Of a stretch of 7,273 nucleotides of DNA, positions 1 to 7,273 are shown in pieces. The position numbers and the translations under genes were made by a program. Under the pieces are notes generated by a model. That model was not told where the DNA came from. It did no database searches and worked only from the letters and a program-made list of their open reading frames with translations. Position 1 is the first letter of the stretch. Each line of letters opens with the position of its first letter. The stretch comes from Nitrosomonadales bacterium (GTDB lineage Bacteria > Pseudomonadota > Gammaproteobacteria > Burkholderiales > Methylophilaceae), in assembly GCA_018657165.1 (NCBI GenBank), contig JABHXS010000048.1:1-7273 (forward strand). Direction: 5' to 3'.

Positions 1-6
1 ATTAAT

Positions 7-12
7 TATAAT
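7..12 (+). promoter_or_regulatory. Possible -10 promoter element of the small membrane-peptide gene
   Basis: A perfect TATAAT hexamer lies 43 nt upstream of the ATG of the plus-strand small gene. A matching -35 element would fall outside the window, so only half of the promoter can be judged. In DNA this AT-rich a TATAAT can occur by chance. The assignment rests on its position ahead of an otherwise promoterless gene. Confidence 0.3.
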
Positions 13-55
13 GTGATAGCATTGTTATTCACTAAAAACATTATAAGGCTAAGTC

Positions 56-202
56 ATGTTAAAAAAATTAATCTTATTAATTATCATTGGAGCTATCGGT
101 TGGTATGCTTACAATCACTACATGAAATCAGAAATTGATAATGCTATAGATACCACTGAAGAGGTGGTTGGCAATGTAGAGGATGCCATTGAAGACATGT
201 AA
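56..202 (+). CDS. Unrecognised 48-residue single-pass membrane peptide with acidic heptad tail
   Basis: I do not recognise a family. The ATG is preceded by AAGG at 45-48 with 7 nt spacing, a good ribosome binding site, and the frame ends at TAA. Residues 1-4 (MLKK) are basic and are followed by a hydrophobic helix at about residues 5-19, so the protein looks like a signal anchor with its tail outside the cytoplasm. There is no lipobox cysteine and no clear signal-peptidase site. Residues 26-48 are strongly acidic (nine Asp/Glu and no Lys/Arg). Their hydrophobic positions I27, I31, T34, V38, V41, I45 and M48 are spaced 4-3-4-3-4-3, the heptad pattern of an amphipathic or coiled-coil helix. It is the only plus-strand gene here and converges on pntB. 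The ribosome site and the coherent membrane-plus-helix design argue for a real gene. Its function is unknown; a small envelope or oligomerising membrane peptide is only a guess. Confidence 0.6.
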   Translation: MLKKLILLIIIGAIGWYAYNHYMKSEIDNAIDTTEEVVGNVEDAIEDM

Positions 203-227
203 TCAATAAGAAACAATGAAACATTAT

Positions 228-253
228 AAAATGGGCCTACAAAGTCCTTTTTT
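228..253 (+). terminator. Weak intrinsic terminator of the small membrane-peptide gene
   Basis: GGGC at 233-236 can pair with GTCC at 244-247 (one G-U pair) around a 7-nt loop, followed directly by six T residues at 248-253. The flanking A run at 228-231 could extend the stem by pairing with the T run, past a T-T mismatch. The stem is short. The T run overlaps the stop codon of the convergent pntB. On the minus strand the same stem contains an A-C mismatch, so it fits plus-strand transcription better. Confidence 0.4.
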
Positions 254-1616
254 ATATTTTCTTTACTAAGTCTTCAACAACTTTTTTTGCATCACCAAAT
301 AACATCATAGTTTTATCTGAATAAAAGAGCTCGTTATCTAAGCCAGCGTATCCTGGTGACATTGACCTTTTGTTAACAATGATCATTTTAGCTTTATCGG
401 CTTCTAATATTGGCATGCCGTAAATGGCGCTTCCTGGTGTTTTGGCTGCTGGATTAACAACATCATTTGCCCCAATAACTAGCACTAAGTCGGTTTGACT
501 AAATTCACTATTTATATCTTCCATTTCAACGACTTGCTCATATGGGACATCTGCTTCAGCTAGTAAAACATTCATGTGGCCCGGCATTCTTCCTGCAACT
601 GGATGAATTGCATATCTTACTGATATGCCCTTTTCAATAAGCTTCTCTGTGAGCTCTTGTAAAGCGTGTTGAGCCCTGGCCACCGCTAAACCATAACCTG
701 GAATTATGATAATAGAGTCAGCATTTGTCATTATAAAAGAAACGTCGTCTACAGACCCAGATTTAACATTTCGCTCTTTATCGTCAGTTGACGTTACATT
801 TTGTTCTCCACCAAAACCCCCCAGCATTACTGAAATAATTGAGCGATTCATCGCTTTACACATAATGTATGAGAGGATTGCCCCTGATGATCCTACACAA
901 GCCCCCGCAATAATAAGGACTGAATTATTTAATGTGAATCCAATGCCTGCAGCTGCCCACCCAGAGTAACTATTTAACATTGAAACAACAACTGGCATAT
1001 CGGCCCCACCAATTGGAATAATCAACGTGATACCTAAAATCAATGCGATTGAAAGCATTATAAAAAAAGCTATTAGCGACTCTGTTTGAAAAAATATTAC
1101 GCCTGCAACAACCATAGCTATTGCTAGCATTAAATTTAATAAATGTTGGCCTTTAAAGACCGTAGGGTTTGCTCCAAATTTTCCCGATAACTTTCCAAAA
1201 GCTATAACAGACGCTGAAAAGGTTATTGCGCCAATAAAAGCGCCAATAAATAACTCAAATCTTTGAACAACTGAATGTAGCTCCGATACATTTAAAACTG
1301 CTGCTGTTGCAATCAAAACTGCAGCCAAGCCAACAAATGAATGCATTAGCGCAACTAATTCAGGCATCTTGGTCATTTCAACTTTTTTTGCTGCATAAAT
1401 GCCAATCAATGCGCCTGAGACCAGGGGGATTGTAATTAATGATGGAACTAAATTTATGCCTATCAGTAAGGTAGTAATAATTGCTACTCCCATACCCACC
1501 ATTCCAAATATATTTCCGGATCTGGCAGATGTTGGAGATGACAGCCCCCTTAGAGCAAATATAAAAAATATCGCAGCTAATAAATAACTTATCATTGCGA
1601 AAGCCTCGCTATTCAT
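252..1616 (-). CDS. pntB: NAD(P) transhydrogenase subunit beta PntB
   Basis: This is the beta subunit of the proton-translocating transhydrogenase, an inner-membrane enzyme that drives NADH + NADP+ to NAD+ + NADPH with inward proton flow. The 454 residues compare with about 462 in E. coli. The N-terminal half, to about residue 260, is a polytopic membrane domain. It contains the [20 protein letters not shown] stretch, with H92 matching the proton-pathway histidine (His91 in E. coli). It also has [18 protein letters not shown] at about 203-220, with D206 and N215. After a variable linker (about 270-295), the soluble NADP(H)-binding domain shows [10 protein letters not shown] (307-316), [16 protein letters not shown] (340-355), [10 protein letters not shown] (382-391) and [10 protein letters not shown] (416-425), where Lys-Arg contacts the NADP 2'-phosphate. 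The start codon overlaps the pntA2 stop by 8 nt and has an excellent ribosome site. All landmark motifs are intact and it is the last gene of the pnt operon. Confidence 0.97.
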   Translation of the reverse strand: MNSEAFAMISYLLAAIFFIFALRGLSSPTSARSGNIFGMVGMGVAIITTLLIGINLVPSLITIPLVSGALIGIYAAKKVEMTKMPELVALMHSFVGLAAVLIATAAVLNVSELHSVVQRFELFIGAFIGAITFSASVIAFGKLSGKFGANPTVFKGQHLLNLMLAIAMVVAGVIFFQTESLIAFFIMLSIALILGITLIIPIGGADMPVVVSMLNSYSGWAAAGIGFTLNNSVLIIAGACVGSSGAILSYIMCKAMNRSIISVMLGGFGGEQNVTSTDDKERNVKSGSVDDVSFIMTNADSIIIIPGYGLAVARAQHALQELTEKLIEKGISVRYAIHPVAGRMPGHMNVLLAEADVPYEQVVEMEDINSEFSQTDLVLVIGANDVVNPAAKTPGSAIYGMPILEADKAKMIIVNKRSMSPGYAGLDNELFYSDKTMMLFGDAKKVVEDLVKKI

Positions 1617-1929
1617 CTTTTGATCCTTCCTTCCTCTCTTTCCTCTTAAACATCTCTAACATCCTTTGGGTAACGAAAAAACCCCCAAAAATGTTAATTG
1701 CTGCAAAAAATATAGCAAATGCTCCTAAAATGCTACTAAAAGTCACTATTTCACCGTTAATTTCAACAACTTGTAATATAGCGCCAACGATTACTATTCC
1801 AGAAATTGCATTTGTAACTGACATTAGAGGGGTATGTAGAGCTGAGGTTACATTCCAAACAACGTGGTAACCCACAAATATAGCTAAAACAAATATAGTT
1901 ATGTTTTGAATTGTTAATAGGTCTGTCAT
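1609..1929 (-). CDS. pntAB: NAD(P) transhydrogenase alpha subunit, membrane part PntA2 (PntAB)
   Basis: This 106-residue protein is the membrane portion (domain II) of the transhydrogenase alpha chain. In E. coli it is fused to the C-terminus of PntA; in Rhodospirillum rubrum and relatives it is a separate polypeptide. Three hydrophobic helices are visible at about residues 9-25, 38-55 and 66-86. The signature [20 protein letters not shown] is nearly identical to the E. coli PntA membrane segment, and [13 protein letters not shown] follows near residues 79-91. A charged tail rich in Lys and Glu closes the protein. Together with PntB it forms the proton channel through the inner membrane. It starts 2 nt after the pntA1 stop, with an AAGGGA ribosome site inside the end of pntA1. 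It overlaps pntB by 8 nt, so the three genes are probably translationally coupled. Confidence 0.95.
   Translation of the reverse strand: MTDLLTIQNITIFVLAIFVGYHVVWNVTSALHTPLMSVTNAISGIVIVGAILQVVEINGEIVTFSSILGAFAIFFAAINIFGGFFVTQRMLEMFKRKERKEGSKDE
1624..1635 (-). promoter_or_regulatory. Strong tandem Shine-Dalgarno of pntB
   Basis: Read on the minus strand, this is a run of repeated GGA/AAGGA units ahead of the pntB ATG; the last AAGGA is 7 nt from the start. It lies inside the pntA2 coding sequence, encoding part of its charged tail. It should give pntB efficient initiation beyond simple coupling to pntA2. Confidence 0.6.
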
Positions 1930-1931
1930 TT

Positions 1932-3056
1932 TTATCCCTTTTTAGATTTGCCTTTAGATATTAATGTTTCAGTCACTAATTCGTCCTTATTATTTATAAA
2001 AAGTTGCCCGGATTCATTGATCAGTAATTTAATAAATTCAAATATATTTCTTGAATACAGTGCAGAAGCGTCTGCACTCAACATACTAGGTATGTTGTTA
2101 AACCCAATAATGGTTACATTGTTTATTTGCTTAACTTTATCATTTTCAGTTAATGGACAATTACCTGAGCCATCAGATGCGCTTCCAGCTGCCATATCTA
2201 CAATCACGGAGCCAGGTTTCATTTTTTTTACTGTTTCAGTGGATAATAATTGAGGCGGGGTTTTACCAGGTATCAAAGCAGAAGTAATAATGATATCTGC
2301 CGCTATTGCTTTTTCAGCAACTATTTTTGATTGCCTTAATAGCCAAGATTTAGGCATGGGTTTTGCGTAGCCCCCTTTGCCAATAGCACACTCTTTTTCT
2401 TCTTCTGTTTCAAATGGCACTTCAATAAATTTACCGCCTAAAGACTCAATTTGCTCTTTAACTGAGGGCCTAACATCAGAGGCCTCTACCACCGCCCCCA
2501 ACCTCTTTGCGGTTGCAATAGCTTGAAGGCCTGCAACACCAGCGCCTAGGACAATTACTTTTGCGGCCTTGACCGTACCTGCAGCCGTCATCAGCATAGG
2601 CATAAACTTTTTATAATAATCTGCAGCAAGAATTACTGCCTTATATCCTGCAATATTTGCTTGAGAGGACAATACGTCCATAGATTGAGCTCTTGTATTT
2701 CTAGGTAAGGCCTCTAGCGCAAAAGCTGAAACACCTTGTTTTTCTAATAAAGTTTTTAGCTTATTATTGAACGGCTCCAACATTCCAACTATGAATTGCT
2801 CCGGTTTGAGTTTTGTTATCTCTTTTTCAGCTATGGGTCTGACCATTAACAACAAGTCTGACTGAAGCACTAAATCCCTAGTAACAATTTCTGCCCCATG
2901 ATTTTTATAATCTTGATTTGATAAAGAAGCCCCCGTTCCTGCGCCAGATTCAATTAAAACTGAGTGGTTAAGAGTAATCATTTTTTTTACTGATTCTGGG
3001 GTCGCAGCAACCCTTACTTCTCCTTTGGTTGTTTCTTTTAATATGCCTATTTTCAT
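1932..3056 (-). CDS. pntAA: NAD(P) transhydrogenase alpha subunit, NAD(H)-binding part PntA1 (PntAA)
   Basis: This is the soluble NAD(H)-binding domain I of the proton-translocating transhydrogenase, related to alanine dehydrogenase; it delivers hydride from NADH to NADP+ on PntB. With the ATG at 3056 the protein has 374 residues and begins [17 protein letters not shown], matching the family N-terminus. The frame stays open to a GTG at 3074, but that would add an atypical six-residue leader, so the ATG is preferred even though its ribosome site (GGGGA, 10 nt spacing) is modest. Visible motifs are [17 protein letters not shown] (about 122-138), the Rossmann loop GAGVAGLQA (about 171-179), and an acidic Asp near 194 at the end of the second strand (ASDVR) that fits NAD rather than NADP. 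The mobile-loop GGYAK lies at about 228-232 and ALIPGK at 260-265. There are no membrane helices, unlike fused PntA. It heads the pnt operon. Confidence 0.95.
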   Translation of the reverse strand: MKIGILKETTKGEVRVAATPESVKKMITLNHSVLIESGAGTGASLSNQDYKNHGAEIVTRDLVLQSDLLLMVRPIAEKEITKLKPEQFIVGMLEPFNNKLKTLLEKQGVSAFALEALPRNTRAQSMDVLSSQANIAGYKAVILAADYYKKFMPMLMTAAGTVKAAKVIVLGAGVAGLQAIATAKRLGAVVEASDVRPSVKEQIESLGGKFIEVPFETEEEKECAIGKGGYAKPMPKSWLLRQSKIVAEKAIAADIIITSALIPGKTPPQLLSTETVKKMKPGSVIVDMAAGSASDGSGNCPLTENDKVKQINNVTIIGFNNIPSMLSADASALYSRNIFEFIKLLINESGQLFINNKDELVTETLISKGKSKKG

Positions 3057-3125
3057 TTTAAGCTTTCCCCACACCCAAATAAATCTGCTATTTTAAAAAA
3101 ATCGTAAATTCCTATTGCATCAATA

Positions 3126-3167
3126 ATCTTAACCTGATTTTTAAAAATATCTTAATTGATTTTTAAA
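3126..3167. repeat. Imperfect tandem direct repeat between oxyR and pntA1
   Basis: Two copies of a 19-20 nt unit lie head to tail with a 3-nt spacer. On the plus strand they are ATCTTAACCTGATTTTTAAA at 3126-3145 and ATCTTAATTGATTTTTAAA at 3149-3167. They differ by one substitution and one base of length. The shared TGATTTTTAAA cores are offset by exactly 22 bp, two helical turns. The arms TTTAAAAAT (3140-3148) and ATTTTTAAA (3159-3167) also form an inverted repeat. The block begins right after the oxyR stop and ends about 70 nt upstream of the pntA1 ATG. A regulatory site for the pnt operon is possible, but a simple local duplication in AT-rich spacer DNA cannot be excluded. Confidence 0.6.
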
Positions 3168-4064
3168 TTAACTACCTATTATTTGCTCTTTAATGCTTGA
3201 AATAGCTTCAACCATTATATCTAGAGAATCCTTCTTTGATGTGCCTTGCCTATATGCAAGCGCGACTCGACGAAATGGAATTGGGCTTTCAAAAGATAAA
3301 ATATTTATTGCATCATTCTTATAATTTTTTGCAGTTGCGCTTTGGGGTAAAATAGAAATCCCTAAATTTGATGCCACCATATTTCTAATCGTTTCAAGAG
3401 ATGTCCCTGCCTGAACCTCCGCATTATTTGAAATGCCCGGACATGCGTCTCTTACTTGCATACTAAAACAGTGAGTATTATCTAAGAGTAATATTTTTTC
3501 ATTTACTAAATCTTTAGTATTAATTTTTTTCTTACTGTTCCACTTATGTTTTCTTGGTATAAGGACCTTAAATGGTTCGTCATATAAATCTTGAAGTGCT
3601 ATGCCAGGAATATCAAAAGGTAGGGCTATTATGGCTGCATCAATAACCCCATCTTTTAATTTATGAATGAGATTTTTCGTTACATCTTCTTCTGCCTTAA
3701 GAATAATGTCTGGGGATATTTTTTTTAGTAACGGAATTATTGAAGGTAATAAATATGGTGCTATTGAATAAATAATCCCTATTTTGATAGCTGTTTGTTT
3801 TGTGTTTGTTTCAAGAGCTGAAATTTCTTTAATTTTGTCTGCTTCTTCGAGCACTTTTTTTGCTTGATTAACAATTTGTTCTCCAACCGTTGTTAGTGAA
3901 ACCCCCATTCGGTTTCTCTCGAAGATTAAAACACCAAGTTCTATTTCTATTTTTTTAATTGCTAAACTTAATGCTGGCTGGCTGACGAAACTTTTTATTG
4001 CGGCTCTTCTAAAATTTTTTTCATGAGCCACCGAAACCACAAACCTTAGCTCACTCAGCGTCAT
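3168..4064 (-). CDS. oxyR: OxyR-type LysR-family peroxide-sensing transcriptional regulator
   Basis: This 298-residue LysR-family regulator has an N-terminal winged helix-turn-helix (about residues 1-60, with FRRAAIKSFVSQPALSLAIK near 18-37), a linker helix (about 60-90) and an effector-binding domain. It matches OxyR rather than a generic LysR protein. PYLLPSIIP lies at 103-111, and C199 and C208 are its only cysteines, at the same residue numbers as the E. coli OxyR disulfide pair. H198 precedes C199, and TSLETIRNMVASNLGISILP (221-240) parallels the E. coli segment. Position 100 is Ser where E. coli has Thr in the peroxide pocket. OxyR is oxidised by hydrogen peroxide to a disulfide and then activates peroxidase, catalase and thiol-repair genes. 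The gene starts 8 nt after the gyrB stop without a convincing Shine-Dalgarno, which suggests coupling to gyrB. The pnt operon follows. The short C-terminal tail explains the difference from 305 residues. Confidence 0.88.
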   Translation of the reverse strand: MTLSELRFVVSVAHEKNFRRAAIKSFVSQPALSLAIKKIEIELGVLIFERNRMGVSLTTVGEQIVNQAKKVLEEADKIKEISALETNTKQTAIKIGIIYSIAPYLLPSIIPLLKKISPDIILKAEEDVTKNLIHKLKDGVIDAAIIALPFDIPGIALQDLYDEPFKVLIPRKHKWNSKKKINTKDLVNEKILLLDNTHCFSMQVRDACPGISNNAEVQAGTSLETIRNMVASNLGISILPQSATAKNYKNDAINILSFESPIPFRRVALAYRQGTSKKDSLDIMVEAISSIKEQIIGS

Positions 4065-4072
4065 TTTTACAC

Positions 4073-7273
<3,201 letters not shown>

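Noticed and set aside
706..969. Plus-strand open frame inside pntB, and similar plus-strand frames at 1399-1587, 1595-1870, 1948-2253, 4371-4559, 5928-6113, 5941-6201 and 6140-6373
   Set aside because: All lie opposite well-supported conserved genes and have no family resemblance of their own. They are shadows of the minus-strand coding sequence.
2221..2230. Runs of eight A on the coding strand of pntA1 (also near 2980 and in oxyR near 3725) as programmed slippage sites
   Set aside because: The proteins read through in frame with conserved sequence on both sides. Such runs encode ordinary Lys-Lys pairs in an AT-rich genome.
3057..3074. GTG start extending PntA1 by six residues
   Set aside because: The family N-terminus begins at the ATG (MKIGILKE), and the extra residues resemble no homologue. 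No ribosome site precedes the GTG.
3088..3115. Two CTAT words upstream of pntA1 as a canonical OxyR box
   Set aside because: They start 24 bp apart where the motif requires 22, and the interleaved ATAG elements are missing.
3140..3167. Inverted repeat after oxyR as an intrinsic terminator
   Set aside because: The stem is all A-T with a 10-nt loop and is not followed by a T run on the minus strand. The direct-repeat description explains more of the bases.

Overview
The window looks like a piece of a low-GC gammaproteobacterial chromosome close to the replication-initiation locus. It holds the 3' part of dnaN followed directly by gyrB, the usual dnaA-dnaN-(recF)-gyrB neighbourhood. GyrB has the long insert in its C-terminal half that is typical of proteobacterial enzymes, and the AT-rich, tightly packed layout suggests a streamlined (perhaps marine or symbiotic) lineage. 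That lineage guess is an inference; the sequence alone does not fix the species.

Layout. Six genes run on the minus strand, in transcription order from the right edge: dnaN (5' end cut by the window edge), gyrB (11 nt later), a LysR-type regulator that is a good OxyR (8 nt after gyrB), then a 111-nt intergenic gap carrying an imperfect tandem repeat. After the gap come pntA1 and pntA2 (2 nt apart) and pntB (8-nt overlap with pntA2), the three-subunit proton-translocating NAD(P) transhydrogenase. On the plus strand at the left edge is one short gene for a 48-residue membrane-anchored acidic peptide. It converges on pntB and has a weak terminator-like hairpin between them.

How the genes fit together. 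dnaN and gyrB are replication housekeeping genes. oxyR sits close behind gyrB and is probably co-transcribed with it. PntA1-A2-B uses the proton gradient to make NADPH from NADH. NADPH feeds the thioredoxin, glutathione and peroxidase systems that OxyR normally controls, so the oxyR-pnt adjacency is a plausible functional link, though no canonical OxyR box was found between them.

No mobile element, CRISPR array, tRNA or rRNA was seen. No exotic new system is evident. The points most worth a second look are the unrecognised 48-residue heptad-patterned membrane peptide, the tandem repeat upstream of pntA1, the oxyR-pnt linkage, and the absence of recF between dnaN and gyrB.
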